DNA from: Arthrobacter sp. MYb213
Lineage (GTDB): Bacteria > Actinomycetota > Actinomycetes > Actinomycetales > Micrococcaceae
Assembly: GCF_002979915.1 (NCBI RefSeq)
Contig: NZ_PCQA01000001.1
Span: 866,600-930,599, forward strand
Direction: 5' to 3'
DNA: 64,000 bases
The notes below the pieces were generated by a model. It worked only from the letters and a program-made list of their open reading frames with translations, made no database searches and was not told the DNA's origin. Of the stretch, positions 49,819-59,183 are shown piece by piece; position 1 is the stretch's first letter; every line of letters begins with the position of its first letter. The translations under genes and the position numbers were made by a program.

Positions 49819-50060
49819 CATAGAACCACGTCGACTCTTTGGCAAGCAATAGGCCGGGAAGTAACTTCAGGAAATACGAACTTAGCGCGTCTGCGATCAG
49901 CTAAATATTGATGCTGACCAGCAAGGACAAGGTCTGAGGCGAGCAAGGAATACTCAGAATAAAGCTGGCTCCCCACCTGCGCAATGGATCTCCACAGGCT
50001 GGTGACGAAACATGAAAATGTAGGTATCGGAATTTCGATAACAAGCTAGGAGGCGTCACG
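49819..50060. other. Divergent intergenic region
   Basis: With the operator sites before it, this makes a gap of about 317 bases between the YtrA-type regulator and a small secreted-protein gene on the other strand. I see no gene. It ends in the strong AGGAGG ribosome-binding site of the plus-strand gene. Confidence 0.5.
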
Positions 50061-50369
50061 ATGTCCCTCAATCCTTTTCAGCCCGACTCATTTGACGGGC
50101 GAAGGCGTGAATCGCAGAAACTCATGATGATGATCTCGTCGCTAACCCTCGTCGCAGCGGCACTAGCCGGCGCCCCGAGTAGCTCCACGGCAACTGCTTC
50201 CCAGCCTCACCTCACCAATAACGTCCAGAGCAGGAATACCATCGCACTGACATCCGCTTCAGGCGCCGAGCCCATTGCTATAGGCAGCAACGCACAGCTC
50301 GCACTGCCCACCGCAGAAGCAGCCAAGAAACTTCGCGGCGAGAACTCAGATCTAGTCGATCCCAGCTGA
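50061..50369 (+). CDS. Small secreted or membrane-anchored protein, unknown
   Basis: A 102-residue protein with a strong AGGAGG ribosome-binding site before its ATG. Residues 12-20 are basic, 21-38 form a hydrophobic signal or anchor ('LMMMISSLTLVAAALAG'), and the rest is Ser/Thr/Ala-rich and probably outside the cell. A predicted cleavage site follows the Ala-rich end of the helix. I recognise no family. It is a single gene ended by a hairpin at 50427. Confidence 0.6.
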   Translation: MSLNPFQPDSFDGRRRESQKLMMMISSLTLVAAALAGAPSSSTATASQPHLTNNVQSRNTIALTSASGAEPIAIGSNAQLALPTAEAAKKLRGENSDLVDPS

Positions 50370-50426
50370 GTATTCCCACGCTCTCAGCGCCCCTTCCCAG
50401 TTATTCGAACTACAGCTAGACGCAAA

Positions 50427-50460
50427 AAATCCGGACGTTGCTAAGGCAACGTCCGGATTT
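50427..50460. terminator. Bidirectional terminator before rdgB
   Basis: AAATCCGGACGTTGC, loop TAAG, and its exact complement GCAACGTCCGGATTT form a 15-bp stem flanked by A- and T-runs. It lies between the small secreted-protein gene and the convergent rdgB. Confidence 0.85.
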
Positions 50461-50481
50461 AAATGTACTGAAAAAGACTTG

Positions 50482-51117
50482 CTAGTTTGAGCTCAGCACC
50501 TTAGTGACCTCGGCGATAATCACCGGAAGCAACTGTGCGAAGGCCTGCGCGCGATGTGAGATCGCGTTCTTTTCCTCGGCAGTGTACTGAGCCAGCGAAC
50601 GATTCGATTCTGCCGGTTGGAAGACCGGGTCATAACCAAATCCGCCGTCCCCCGCACGCTCGGTACGCAAACTGCCCAACAGCTTACCCAGCTGAACATG
50701 TTCGGTGCCCTGCGGTGTCGCAAGTGCCGCGGCGCAAACAAATGCACCGGTGCGGTGTTCGGCGGCGATATCCCCCAGCTGCGCAAGCAACAGGTCAATG
50801 TTCGCTTCGTCGTTTCCGTGCACACCAGACCAGCGAGCGGAGAAGATCCCTGGCGCCCCGCCAAGTACATCGATGCTCAGACCCGAATCGTCGGCGAGCG
50901 CAATCAGCCCGGTCGCCGCACTGATTTCTCGCGCCTTCTTCAAAGCATTGCCTTCGAAAGTCACCTGATCCTCTACCGGATCCGGGGCTCCTGCGGTAGC
51001 TGCGTCGATCACCTGAGTGTCGACGTCCAGACCGGGCACCTGGCCGCGCAGCAACTCACGCAGTTCGCGTAGTTTGCCTTGATTACGTGAGGCTAGGACA
51101 AGAACCGGCTGGCTCAT
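50482..51117 (-). CDS. rdgB: Non-canonical purine NTP pyrophosphatase (RdgB/HAM1)
   Basis: A 211-residue cytoplasmic enzyme that hydrolyses ITP, XTP and related non-canonical nucleotides to the monophosphate, keeping them out of DNA and RNA. Family motifs are '[16 protein letters not shown]' at the N-terminus, '[18 protein letters not shown]' (about 71-88) with the catalytic Asp, and '[13 protein letters not shown]' (about 155-167). Its start overlaps the stop of rph by four bases; rph-rdgB is a conserved pair. Confidence 0.95.
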   Translation of the reverse strand: MSQPVLVLASRNQGKLRELRELLRGQVPGLDVDTQVIDAATAGAPDPVEDQVTFEGNALKKAREISAATGLIALADDSGLSIDVLGGAPGIFSARWSGVHGNDEANIDLLLAQLGDIAAEHRTGAFVCAAALATPQGTEHVQLGKLLGSLRTERAGDGGFGYDPVFQPAESNRSLAQYTAEEKNAISHRAQAFAQLLPVIIAEVTKVLSSN

Positions 51118-51848
51118 TTGGAATTCTTCAGGGTTTCGGTCTGGATCTGCGCCAATTCGGTGGTGCCGATCAAGGCGAGATCTAGTAGTGCATCAAGTTC
51201 GTCGCGCTTGAATGGTGCGCCCTCGGCGGTGCCCTGTACCTCGACGAAGTCACCGCTACCGGTCACCACAACGTTCATGTCGGTTTCCGCGCGAACGTCT
51301 TCTTCGTACGGTAGATCCAGCATCGGGGTGCCATCGATGATGCCCACAGAGATCGCTGCCACCGAGTCGGTCAGTACCTTTGCATTGGCCTTCAGGATTT
51401 TTTCGCCCCGAGCCCACTCGATAGCCTCGGCCAACGCTACATAGGCGCCGGTGATGGCTGCGGTACGAGTTCCACCGTCGGCCTGTAGGACATCACAGTC
51501 CAGCACGATGGTGTTTTCGCCCAGCTGCTTGGTATCAACTACCGCACGCAGGGAACGTCCGATCAGCCGGGAGATCTCGTGGGTGCGACCCGAAACCTTT
51601 CCCTTCACTGCTTCGCGGGAGTTACGGGTGTTGGTAGCACGTGGCAGCATCGCGTATTCGGCGGTGACCCAGCCGGTACCTTCGCCCTTGAGCCAGCGCG
51701 GCACGCCCTGGGTGAAGGAAGCGGTACAGAGTACTCGGGTATTTCCGAATTCGATCAGGGCCGAACCTTCGGCTTGGGTGGACCATCCGCGGGTGATGGT
51801 GATGTCACGAAGTTGCGCGGCGCTGCGGCCGTCGGCACGTAAAGTCAT
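51114..51848 (-). CDS. rph: Ribonuclease PH
   Basis: A 244-residue phosphorolytic 3'-5' exoribonuclease that trims tRNA 3' ends. It begins '[19 protein letters not shown]', carries '[18 protein letters not shown]' and '[12 protein letters not shown]' with the phosphate-binding arginines, and '[20 protein letters not shown]' (about 114-133) at the active site. The ATG at 51848 matches the usual N-terminus; the longer frame to 51896 does not. It is translationally coupled to rdgB. Confidence 0.96.
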   Translation of the reverse strand: MTLRADGRSAAQLRDITITRGWSTQAEGSALIEFGNTRVLCTASFTQGVPRWLKGEGTGWVTAEYAMLPRATNTRNSREAVKGKVSGRTHEISRLIGRSLRAVVDTKQLGENTIVLDCDVLQADGGTRTAAITGAYVALAEAIEWARGEKILKANAKVLTDSVAAISVGIIDGTPMLDLPYEEDVRAETDMNVVVTGSGDFVEVQGTAEGAPFKRDELDALLDLALIGTTELAQIQTETLKNSK

Positions 51849-51955
51849 ACTTCCATCGTAGCGAAAACGCAGCCTCGTTTTCGCCAGTGACGACACCGAA
51901 CGCTAGGGGTGTTTAGTGCAACAGGAGCCGCGCGGCGTGAGCATGCCAGCGATTT

Positions 51956-52396
51956 TTACCGCGTGCTGTTCTGCGCCTTGGCCGGCGTGGACCGCGCAGG
52001 CGGTACAAACCGATCGAAGAGCCAAGAGAAGGCAAAGGTGTAGAACAAGAAGAACACCAACAGCCCGGCTTCCAAGATCAAAGCATCTAACAGCGTGACC
52101 GAGAGGATCCAGGCCAGGATCGGCACAAGAATGAGCACCAGTCCGGCTTCGAAACCCACCGCGTGAACCACCCGGCGAGCCACAGATCGTGATTGATCCT
52201 CTTGGCGTTTTTCCCATGCTTCGAATGCAGAGGTCCAGGCGTAATTCCAGATCAGGGCCACGGCTGAGGACGTTACTGCGACAATCCCGGAGTTTCCTCC
52301 ACCAAATCCCATCAGGATCAAGGCTACCGAGGTGAGCAAAATAGCAAATAGCTCGTAAGAAAAAACGTAAACGATACGTCGTAGAACCGGGGACAC
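51956..52396 (-). CDS. PACE-family efflux transporter
   Basis: A 146-residue protein of the proteobacterial antimicrobial compound efflux (PACE) family, with two tandem transmembrane-pair repeats. Each repeat has the family marks: 'RRIVYVFSYELFAILLTSV' and 'NYAWTSAFEAWEKR' in the first, 'RRVVHAVGFEAGLVLILVP' and 'FAFSWLFDRF' in the second. The conserved Glu in the first helix is present. Members export biguanides such as chlorhexidine or related small cations. It is a single gene just upstream, in genome order, of rph. Confidence 0.88.
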   Translation of the reverse strand: MSPVLRRIVYVFSYELFAILLTSVALILMGFGGGNSGIVAVTSSAVALIWNYAWTSAFEAWEKRQEDQSRSVARRVVHAVGFEAGLVLILVPILAWILSVTLLDALILEAGLLVFFLFYTFAFSWLFDRFVPPARSTPAKAQNSTR

Positions 52397-52591
52397 GAGG
52401 TGCTCCTTATGAATAGTCCATAGGAAGTCCTGGCGGGTTCGCGTCCATGGTGTAACAAGTTTTTAGTTCCGCAGGTCAACTGAGGAATCACTTCCAAGCT
52501 AGCACGCAAGAAATCGGCGCGCTAGGCATCGATGAGCAAACTCACCAGTTGATGGCTCCGCGTGCGCCCTTCATTTCACGGATGACGCCAA

Positions 52592-53044
52592 TTACGGAGC
52601 AACCGGGTAGTGGCTTTGAATGGCGATTCGGTTCCATCCGTTCATCACAATCGCCAACCAGCTAATCGCTGACACCTGCTCGTCGCTCAGCACCCCGGTG
52701 TTCCACGATTTATGTTGCGGTACCGGCAACTGAGTAATTTCCTCAGCCAACGCCATCGCTGCCTGCTCTACCTCGGAGAAGTACTGCGATTCCCACCAAG
52801 CTGCTACGACAGCGAGGCGATCCATGCTCTCACCTAGTTTGATCGCGTCTCGCTGATGCATGCGCAAGCAGAAAGCACAGCCATTAAGTTGCGACACCCG
52901 AATTTTGATGAGTTCGGCTATCAACGGGTCAAGTCCCGAAGCCTTAAATGCGCTATCGGCCTGTTGATTAAACTGGATCATGGCCTGATAAACCTCGGGA
53001 TGTACTTTGCCCAGATTAACCGCGGTATTTGATGTTGCTGACAT
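52592..53044 (-). CDS. AhpD-like/carboxymuconolactone decarboxylase family protein
   Basis: A 150-residue helical protein. The peroxidase motif 'LNGCAFCLRMHQRDA' gives Cys-x-x-Cys and the downstream His needed for alkylhydroperoxidase activity in AhpD-type proteins. Length and helix pattern fit the CMD/AhpD fold. It probably uses thiols to reduce organic peroxides. It stands alone here, with the cupin gene next upstream on the same strand. Confidence 0.88.
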   Translation of the reverse strand: MSATSNTAVNLGKVHPEVYQAMIQFNQQADSAFKASGLDPLIAELIKIRVSQLNGCAFCLRMHQRDAIKLGESMDRLAVVAAWWESQYFSEVEQAAMALAEEITQLPVPQHKSWNTGVLSDEQVSAISWLAIVMNGWNRIAIQSHYPVAP

Positions 53045-53126
53045 AGCGCCCGTCTCTCTTCAGTACTCAGTGGAGGTGTTCCCCACTTTCAGCTTAGCCA
53101 TCTAGGCCACCTAAACGGGGAAAATC

Positions 53127-53495
53127 TCAGACTAGATCTGCTTCCACCTCGGACACCCCCGGGCGGCCCAACTTCGCCACGCTGAGCAACACTGCGCAAT
53201 CTTCGATGGCGCTCAGCTGAGAACGTCCGGCCGGCATCAACAGCAGGTCCCCCGTGCGGGCCTCCCACGAATCACCATTCGAAGTGAGCGTGATCCGCCC
53301 GGACAGCACCATCACCGTGGCTTCTCCCGGATTTTCATGCTCCTGAAGCGCCACTCCAGCTTTGATCCCAATCACGGCCTGCCGCATCGTATGCTCATGA
53401 CCGCCAAAGACGGTGCTGGCGCTGCGCCCGGCCGGAGCTACAAGAGCCTGACGAACTTGCGTGCGAGCCAGAGCCGTGAGCGAAAATTTCTTCAT
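53127..53495 (-). CDS. Cupin-domain protein
   Basis: A 122-residue protein of one beta-barrel domain. Cupin motif 1 is 'VALQEHENPGEATVMVLSGR', with His and Glu as possible metal ligands, and motif 2 is 'ARTGDLLLMPAGRSQLSA'; the usual motif-2 histidine is replaced by Gln, so metal binding may be weak. The ATG at 53495 follows GAGG at a good distance; the frame to 53546 is an unused extension. It may sense or bind a small ligand; the exact role is open. Confidence 0.75.
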   Translation of the reverse strand: MKKFSLTALARTQVRQALVAPAGRSASTVFGGHEHTMRQAVIGIKAGVALQEHENPGEATVMVLSGRITLTSNGDSWEARTGDLLLMPAGRSQLSAIEDCAVLLSVAKLGRPGVSEVEADLV

Positions 53496-53581
53496 CGGTG
53501 CCTCAACAATCACTAGGTGCGGTGGTTCTAAGGATGGCCGAGGCATGAAACCGGGTCAAGGAAAAGACTTTGGGTTAAAAG

Positions 53582-53615
53582 GCTCACCGGCGGAACATCA
53601 GTTCCGCCGGTGAGC
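53582..53615 (-). terminator. Terminator of the murI-MBL unit
   Basis: GCTCACCGGCGGAAC, loop ATCAG-like, and GTTCCGCCGGTGAGC form a perfect 15-bp stem just after the metallo-hydrolase stop, read leftward; TTT lies on the leftward side (AAA in the plus strand). Confidence 0.8.
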
Positions 53616-53636
53616 TTTGTCAGTCTTTGTTGTTCG

Positions 53637-54578
53637 CTACTTCTTGCGCTTGAGCAGCGGGAATTTGCGAACCTTTTCATAATTGATCTTTGGCAACGAG
53701 CCGGTACGGGATTTGAGGTAATCGGTACCCAGATTGCCCTTAAAGAGAGTCGGGTGCTTCTCTTCCTTCAGGGTTCCGGAGTACACGCCGTAGGTCACCC
53801 CGGAAATTGCCACCGCAATACCGCGATCGTAAGTTTCCTTTGCCTCATTAACGATCTTGTTAATGTCGGTCCAGACCGGGATGTGAGTGAGTAATAGGCG
53901 CTCGGCACCGGCCTGGGTGGCCATCTCTCCGGCACGTTTACCGGTCAGGTGCACTCCATCGATCGCGTCGTCACGGCCTTCTTCAAAGGCCGCTTCGCAC
54001 AAGAACATGTCCGAGTCCTTGGCAGCATCTACCAATCCTTGGCAGGTATCGGTATCACCGGAATAGGTCAGCACACTGGTGAGCAGTTCCCCGTCTGGGC
54101 CCGGTTCGTGGGCCTCGACGCGCAACGCGTAGGACTCCTCGATAGGGTGACGCACCGGGTACGGGGTAATTGTAAACGGCCCAATGTTCACCGGTTTCAG
54201 CGGTGTCCAATGCTTAAAGTCGTAGTCTTGGTGCATGGTGTCGCCCTCAGGCAACCCATAAGCGGTTTCGATGCGATTAGCGGTATCGGCAGGACCGTGT
54301 ACCAGCATCCGCTCGCGATTCCAGCCGTTCGGATCCCAACGGATCGCCACGTGCATACCGCACAAATCCATGCAGTGATCCGGGTGCAGGTGAGAAATCA
54401 TGATGCCGTCGAGGTCTTTAATATCGGTGTAGCGCTGCAATACGCCCAGTGCACCAGAGCCCAAATCAAGCAAGATCTTCCAGTCACGGGTGCCGTCAAA
54501 GGCCGTCACCAGGTAACAGGACGCTGGGGAGCTCGGGCCAGGGAATGACCCGGTGCAACCGATAATGGTCAGCTTCAT
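53637..54578 (-). CDS. Metallo-beta-lactamase-fold hydrolase
   Basis: A 313-residue hydrolase with the metal-binding '[13 protein letters not shown]' (about 59-71, HxHxDH), a later Asp in 'YSGDTDTCQ' and a His in 'LTHIPVW'. It resembles RNase Z/ElaC-like phosphodiesterases and the cyclic-nucleotide or arylsulfatase-like members that follow murI in many actinobacteria. The C-terminus is Lys-rich. It overlaps the murI stop by four bases. The natural substrate is not known. Confidence 0.88.
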   Translation of the reverse strand: MKLTIIGCTGSFPGPSSPASCYLVTAFDGTRDWKILLDLGSGALGVLQRYTDIKDLDGIMISHLHPDHCMDLCGMHVAIRWDPNGWNRERMLVHGPADTANRIETAYGLPEGDTMHQDYDFKHWTPLKPVNIGPFTITPYPVRHPIEESYALRVEAHEPGPDGELLTSVLTYSGDTDTCQGLVDAAKDSDMFLCEAAFEEGRDDAIDGVHLTGKRAGEMATQAGAERLLLTHIPVWTDINKIVNEAKETYDRGIAVAISGVTYGVYSGTLKEEKHPTLFKGNLGTDYLKSRTGSLPKINYEKVRKFPLLKRKK

Positions 54579-55498
54579 TGCTTACTCGCTTTCGCCGCGG
54601 CAATCAGTTCCGGGGTTAGCCTGGTGATCGCACCGGTGGGATAGTGGGCGGCCACATGGTCCACATGGCGCACCTGCAACACTTCTGGTCCGAGGAACCG
54701 GCGAGCCAATACCCCAAAACTATCAGCGTTCCCGGTGGCAAGGAATTCATGACGCGCCGCCAACTGATCATCACGCATCAATTGATGGGTCGTCAGCGCA
54801 CGGAACGCATCTTTCGCGGTCTCCTCGGCGCTGGACACCAAGGTCACCGAATCGCCCATCACATAAGAAATCACGCCGGTCAGCAACGGGTAGTGCGTGC
54901 AGCCCAAGATGAGTGTGTCTACCCCGGCCGCTTTAAGCGGAGCCAAATACTCTTCGGCCTGTTCCAGCAGTTCGGCACCAGCGGTAATTCCGGACTCCAC
55001 AAATTCGACAAACCGTGGGCAGGCCACCGCATGAACCTTTAATGCTGGAGCGGCGGCAAAGGCGTCCTCATAGGCACGAGAGCCCACCGTAGCTTGGGTA
55101 CCGATCAGCCCGATCTTCCCATTTTTGGTCGCCGCCACCGCACGGCGCACCGCAGGCTGAATCACCTCGACCACCGGGATACCGTAGCGCGCGGTATACC
55201 GCTCACGCGCATCACGCAGCACCGCCGAGGAGGCCGAGTTACACGCAATCACCAATAGTTTCACCCCGGCGTCCACCAGCTCATCCATCACACCCAACGC
55301 GTTAGCGCGCACCTGGGCTATGGGCAGCGGACCGTAAGGTGAATTGGCGGTATCTCCCACATAGATCAAAGATTCACCGGGCAGCTGATCGATAATGGCA
55401 CGCGCCACCGTCAGCCCACCCACCCCGGAGTCAAAAATGCCGATGGGCGTATTAGCTTGTGGCGCGCTGACCGGACCGGAGGCGAAATAAGAATTCAT
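54575..55498 (-). CDS. murI: Glutamate racemase
   Basis: A 307-residue cytoplasmic enzyme that makes D-glutamate for peptidoglycan. The two catalytic cysteines are visible: one in '[14 protein letters not shown]' (about 83-96) and one in '[13 protein letters not shown]' (about 195-207). The Asp in '[13 protein letters not shown]' and '[11 protein letters not shown]' complete the active site. Its ATG follows the DUF2017 stop by three bases. Confidence 0.96.
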   Translation of the reverse strand: MNSYFASGPVSAPQANTPIGIFDSGVGGLTVARAIIDQLPGESLIYVGDTANSPYGPLPIAQVRANALGVMDELVDAGVKLLVIACNSASSAVLRDARERYTARYGIPVVEVIQPAVRRAVAATKNGKIGLIGTQATVGSRAYEDAFAAAPALKVHAVACPRFVEFVESGITAGAELLEQAEEYLAPLKAAGVDTLILGCTHYPLLTGVISYVMGDSVTLVSSAEETAKDAFRALTTHQLMRDDQLAARHEFLATGNADSFGVLARRFLGPEVLQVRHVDHVAAHYPTGAITRLTPELIAAAKASKQ

Positions 55499-55501
55499 GA
55501 C

Positions 55502-56080
55502 CTAGCGCTCCGCGCTCATCAATGCCTGCATCAAGGTGTCCTGCACCCAAGAGACCAGGTTGTAAACTAGGCCTAGGTATTCTTCGGAGGTGGTCACCTT
55601 CGCGGCGTCCACCAACTGTGAAATTCGTTCCGAATCGGCTTCGCTTTGAATGTTTAGCCGTTCGGCAAGCACCAGCCGCACATCGTTCAGCGCACGCGCA
55701 AAACCTTGGGCTTCGGAAACCGAAAGCACCAGTTTCTCGGTCTCCAACAACAGCTGAGCACGGCGTAACAAAGAAATCTTTTCGGTAATCAGATCCGCTT
55801 CGGTCAGCCGGCGGAATTCATCTGCCACATCTTTATCATCCGAGGCATCCGGCAGCAGCCGTTTAACCGCGGCGTCGGAAGGTTCGGGCAGGTTCGCCGA
55901 TTCTGGGCGCATCCCGGTCAGCGCGTACAGCGGATCCAGATCTTCGGGTAGTTCGTGGATCTGTGCGCGTTCCTCGAGCACGGTAATCACGTCGCCAAAA
56001 AGTTCACGCAATAATTTTCGTTCCGGGCCCGCCAAGGAACCGGTGATGCCGCGGGCACCATTTTTAAAGGCTTTAGCCAC
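55502..56080 (-). CDS. DUF2017 protein
   Basis: A 192-residue helical protein of DUF2017, found between clpS and murI in actinobacteria. It begins with a basic stretch and has the conserved 'LLRELFGDVITVLEER' near residue 25 and 'LNVRLVLAERL'-like helix in the C-terminal half. The GTG at 56080 is chosen because AGGAGG lies in the last codons of clpS. Function is unknown. Together with clpS it may take part in proteolysis control, but this is inference from position. Confidence 0.9.
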   Translation of the reverse strand: MAKAFKNGARGITGSLAGPERKLLRELFGDVITVLEERAQIHELPEDLDPLYALTGMRPESANLPEPSDAAVKRLLPDASDDKDVADEFRRLTEADLITEKISLLRRAQLLLETEKLVLSVSEAQGFARALNDVRLVLAERLNIQSEADSERISQLVDAAKVTTSEEYLGLVYNLVSWVQDTLMQALMSAER

Positions 56081-56085
56081 GTAGC

Positions 56086-56379
56086 TTAGGCCTCCTGAGT
56101 CATGGTTGCCTGTAAACCGAAGCCGTGCATCGCATGCACATCGGATTCGATGGCCTCTCGGGAGCCGGAACGCACCACACAAAAACCATCGTTGTGCACC
56201 TGCAGCATCAGCTGGTCGGAGCGTTCGCGAGTGAACCCAAAATAGGACTGGAACACGTAAGAAACGTAGTTCATCAGGTTTACCGGGTCATTCCACACGA
56301 TCAGACGCCAGGCCTTATCCTGCGCCTTAACGGTCTCGGGGTTAGATATTACATCGGGCATAGCGGTCATAATTTCCAT
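56086..56379 (-). CDS. clpS: ATP-dependent Clp protease adaptor ClpS
   Basis: An adaptor of about 97 residues that brings N-end-rule substrates to the ClpA/ClpC protease. The core has 'WRLIVWNDPVNLMNYVSYVF' (Asp-Pro-Val-Asn is the substrate-pocket loop), 'VHNDGFCVVRSGSREAIE' and the final 'HAMHGFGLQATM'. Starts at 56379 or 56370 are both possible; GGAA before the second is slightly better. It is divergent from pncB. Confidence 0.93.
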   Translation of the reverse strand: MEIMTAMPDVISNPETVKAQDKAWRLIVWNDPVNLMNYVSYVFQSYFGFTRERSDQLMLQVHNDGFCVVRSGSREAIESDVHAMHGFGLQATMTQEA

Positions 56380-56487
56380 TTTACGCCCCAACACCGCGGT
56401 ACACACGGTGCGTTGTGAATATCACCGCAAGCGTGAGCCGTTATACAGTAAAGGCCGGTCCATTCATTCTTCGATCAGGAGCACCAC

Positions 56488-57786
56488 ATGCTCACCAGCC
56501 TTTTCACCGACCACTACGAGCTGACCATGCTGCAGGCGGCCCTCGCCTCCGGCGCGGCTCACCGCCCCTCGGTCTTCGAAGCCTTCGCGCGCCGCCTTCC
56601 CGAGGGACGACGCTACGGCGTGGTTGCCGGCACCGGGCGCCTGCTCGAAGGGTTAAAGAACTTCCATTTCGACGAGGCACAGTTGAAGTTCCTTTCGGAC
56701 ACCAAGGTGGTGAACAAGGAAACGCTGAGCTTCTTGGAAAACTTCAAGTTCACCGGTGAGATCACCGGCTACGCCGAAGGCGAGTTGTACTTCCCGAATT
56801 CACCGATCCTCACGGTGCGTTCGACCTTCGCCGAGGCTTGCGTTATTGAAACCTACATCCTCTCGATCCTGAACCATGATTCGGCTATCGCCTCCGCCGC
56901 CTCACGGATGATCGCCTCGGCCGGTACCCGGCCGTGCATTGAGATGGGTTCCCGTCGTACCCACGAGGAATCAGCGGTCGCCGCCGCGCGTGCAGCGATT
57001 ATTGCCGGCTTTGATTCCACCTCTAACTTGGAGGCCGGAGCACGCTACGGCATCAAAACCGTGGGCACCTCCGCTCACTCTTTCACCCTGCTCCACGATT
57101 CCGAGGAAGCCGCATTCACCGCGCAGGTCAACTCCTTGGGCAAGGACACCACGCTGTTAGTAGACACCTACGATGTGGAAGCCGGAGTGCGCACCGCGGT
57201 CAAGGTTGGCGGTCCGAAGCTTGGCGGAGTACGCCTGGACTCAGGCGATCTCATCGCCCAGGCCGGTTGGGTCCGCGAGCTACTCGATGACCTTGGCAAC
57301 TGGAACACCAAGATCACCGTCACCTCAGATCTCGACGAATACGCGATCGCCGCGCTTGCCAGCGCCCCGGTCGATTCCTATGGGGTGGGCACCGCACTGG
57401 TGACCGGCTCCGGGCATCCCACCGCTTCGATGGTGTACAAGTTGGTGGCCCGGCAGGATTCGGCCGGTCAATGGATTCCGGTGGCTAAGGCCGCGGCAAA
57501 TAAGACCAGCGTGGGCGGACGCAAGCACGCGATCCGTCAGCTCAACGAACGCAACCGTGCCACCGCCGAGGTTGTCTCGCTTTCGGAATTCAGCACCGGC
57601 GGTCCGGAGCGTAAGCTTTCGATTCCATTCGTCACCAATGGCGAGATCGATGAGTCTTACATTGGTGCCTCCGGCGTCCAGAAGGCGCGCGCTCGTCACT
57701 ACGCATCAATTCAGGAAATGCCCGGGGTGGCACGCAAGCTGCAGCGCGGCGAGCCGGTCATCCCCACGATTATGCGCGAAGACTAA
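56488..57786 (+). CDS. pncB: Nicotinate phosphoribosyltransferase
   Basis: A 432-residue enzyme that joins nicotinate to PRPP with ATP, the entry step for NAD salvage. The start 'LTSLFTDHYELTMLQAAL' is typical, and the conserved His ('SAHSFTLLHDS' near residue 194) and 'GVRLDSGDLIAQA' (about 247-259) mark the active site. Length is normal. It is followed by pncA, and the two form a nicotinamide-recycling pair. GGAG-like sequence precedes the ATG. Confidence 0.96.
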   Translation: MLTSLFTDHYELTMLQAALASGAAHRPSVFEAFARRLPEGRRYGVVAGTGRLLEGLKNFHFDEAQLKFLSDTKVVNKETLSFLENFKFTGEITGYAEGELYFPNSPILTVRSTFAEACVIETYILSILNHDSAIASAASRMIASAGTRPCIEMGSRRTHEESAVAAARAAIIAGFDSTSNLEAGARYGIKTVGTSAHSFTLLHDSEEAAFTAQVNSLGKDTTLLVDTYDVEAGVRTAVKVGGPKLGGVRLDSGDLIAQAGWVRELLDDLGNWNTKITVTSDLDEYAIAALASAPVDSYGVGTALVTGSGHPTASMVYKLVARQDSAGQWIPVAKAAANKTSVGGRKHAIRQLNERNRATAEVVSLSEFSTGGPERKLSIPFVTNGEIDESYIGASGVQKARARHYASIQEMPGVARKLQRGEPVIPTIMRED

Positions 57787-57845
57787 GCACTCAGGCAGTA
57801 TCATGGTTAAAACCCCTACTCACTCGCAATGATTAGGAGAAACTT

Positions 57846-58463
57846 ATGAGTAGAGCACTGCTAATTGTCGATGCCCAGCCCGATTTCTGTGAGGGCGGCG
57901 CGCTGGCGGTGACCGGCGGTAACGCCGTCGCGTCGGCTATCGCCAGCGACGTAGACACCCGCCGAGATTCCTACACAGCCATTGTTACCACTCAGGATTG
58001 GCATATCAGCCCCGGTGCCCACTTCTCGGACACCCCTGATTTTGTCGATTCCTGGCCGGTGCACTGTGTGGCTGGAACCGCCGGTGCGGCGCTGCACCCA
58101 CAGATCGCCGCGATGGAAGTTGACGCGCACTTCGCCAAAGGTCGCTTCGCTGCCGCCTACTCGGGTTTTGAGGCACGTCTGCTCGATCCGAACGCCGCGC
58201 CCGAGGATGAATCTGGCATGTTGTTAGTCGACTGGTTGCGCGAGCGCGAGATCACCACGGTAGACATCGTAGGAATCGCTACCGATCACTGCGTGCGAGC
58301 CACCGCGATCGATGCCGCAGCCGCCGGGTTCATCACCACCGTACTGGCCCCGTTGACCGCAGCGGTCACCCCGGAAAACCTGCCAAAGGTTTATACGGAA
58401 CTGCGCGAGGCCGGCGCCACGGTGCTCACCCTCGGGTTGGAACCGCTCAGCCCCGCACCCTAA
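57846..58463 (+). CDS. pncA: Nicotinamidase/pyrazinamidase
   Basis: A 205-residue cysteine hydrolase that deamidates nicotinamide to nicotinate, the substrate of the upstream PncB. The catalytic triad is visible: Asp in 'VDAQPDFCEGGAL' (about 8), Lys in 'FAKGRFAAAYSGF' (about 100) and Cys in 'GIATDHCVRATA' (about 143). The metal site 'DWHISPGAHFS' (Asp, His, His) is present. GGAG precedes the ATG. Confidence 0.95.
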   Translation: MSRALLIVDAQPDFCEGGALAVTGGNAVASAIASDVDTRRDSYTAIVTTQDWHISPGAHFSDTPDFVDSWPVHCVAGTAGAALHPQIAAMEVDAHFAKGRFAAAYSGFEARLLDPNAAPEDESGMLLVDWLREREITTVDIVGIATDHCVRATAIDAAAAGFITTVLAPLTAAVTPENLPKVYTELREAGATVLTLGLEPLSPAP

Positions 58464-58478
58464 ACCAACGCTTAACTA

Positions 58479-58517
58479 CCAACGCCGCCGAACAATAAAT
58501 TTGTTCGGCGGCGTTGG
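58479..58517. terminator. Bidirectional terminator after pncA
   Basis: A 17-bp perfect stem (CCAACGCCGCCGAACAA and its complement, loop TAAAT) lies between pncA and the convergent DUF998-like gene. Confidence 0.85.
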
Positions 58518-58520
58518 TGT

Positions 58521-59183
58521 TTAATTCCGTGGCTTCGCGCCATCTAGGGACGCAAGATCTAGACAAAGCGCGGAGAAGGCTAGAGTTTGCACCCGCTGCA
58601 CCACGCCTGGAAGCAGCTTGGGAAACACCACCGTGAGCGTTTCGCTAAGCAACAGCACTCCCACGGCCGGACCCGCGCAGGTGCGTAAGATCCGGGCGGC
58701 TAAGCTGTCCGAGTCTTGGCCCGAACGCTGTATCTTCCAGTGCTCCAGGCAGATCCCGGCGGCGGCCACCCCTGCCACGGTGGTGGTCACGTAGTGCATC
58801 GTGTGGCTAATACTTGGGGTCCACTGCTTCTGCGCGTGCCCCGGGCGTAAATGCTCATGGGAAATCGGAAAATCCAGTGGGCTGAGCGCATCGCCGATAG
58901 TCGCCGCACCAAAAACTTCCAGCCAGGTTCCTAAACGCTTGGGTCCGTTTTTGCGCTGAGTCATTCCGGCGGTCACAAATAGGCTCCCCGCCCCTAGATC
59001 AAGGACCTGGAACAGTCGACGATGCTCGCGGTCTCGCGCCGCCAGTTCGGAAAGCAGGGTCACCCGGGGGTCCAGTTTCCAACCCAGCAGCGCCTCGCCG
59101 AGCATTCCGCTCGAATAGGCCACCGCTCCGAGGCGCAACGCAGTGCGGTAAATCTTTGCCCGATCCAACATTTTCATGTTCAT
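58521..59183 (-). CDS. DUF998-like integral membrane protein
   Basis: A 220-residue protein with about five membrane helices. 'LLSELAARDREHRRLFQVLD' (about 43-62) and the following 'LGAGSLFVTAGM' are typical of DUF998, as is the later pattern 'FPISHEHLRPGH...SHTMHYVTTTVAGV', where histidines sit near the membrane surface. The function of the family is unknown. It overlaps the DMT-like gene stop by four bases and is the last gene of an operon with it and the DUF2156 protein. Confidence 0.75.
   Translation of the reverse strand: MNMKMLDRAKIYRTALRLGAVAYSSGMLGEALLGWKLDPRVTLLSELAARDREHRRLFQVLDLGAGSLFVTAGMTQRKNGPKRLGTWLEVFGAATIGDALSPLDFPISHEHLRPGHAQKQWTPSISHTMHYVTTTVAGVAAAGICLEHWKIQRSGQDSDSLAARILRTCAGPAVGVLLLSETLTVVFPKLLPGVVQRVQTLAFSALCLDLASLDGAKPRN

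Noticed and set aside
53949..54548. 199-codon plus frame opposite the metallo-hydrolase
   Set aside because: The minus-strand protein has an intact HxHxDH site; the plus frame has no recognisable motif or start signal.
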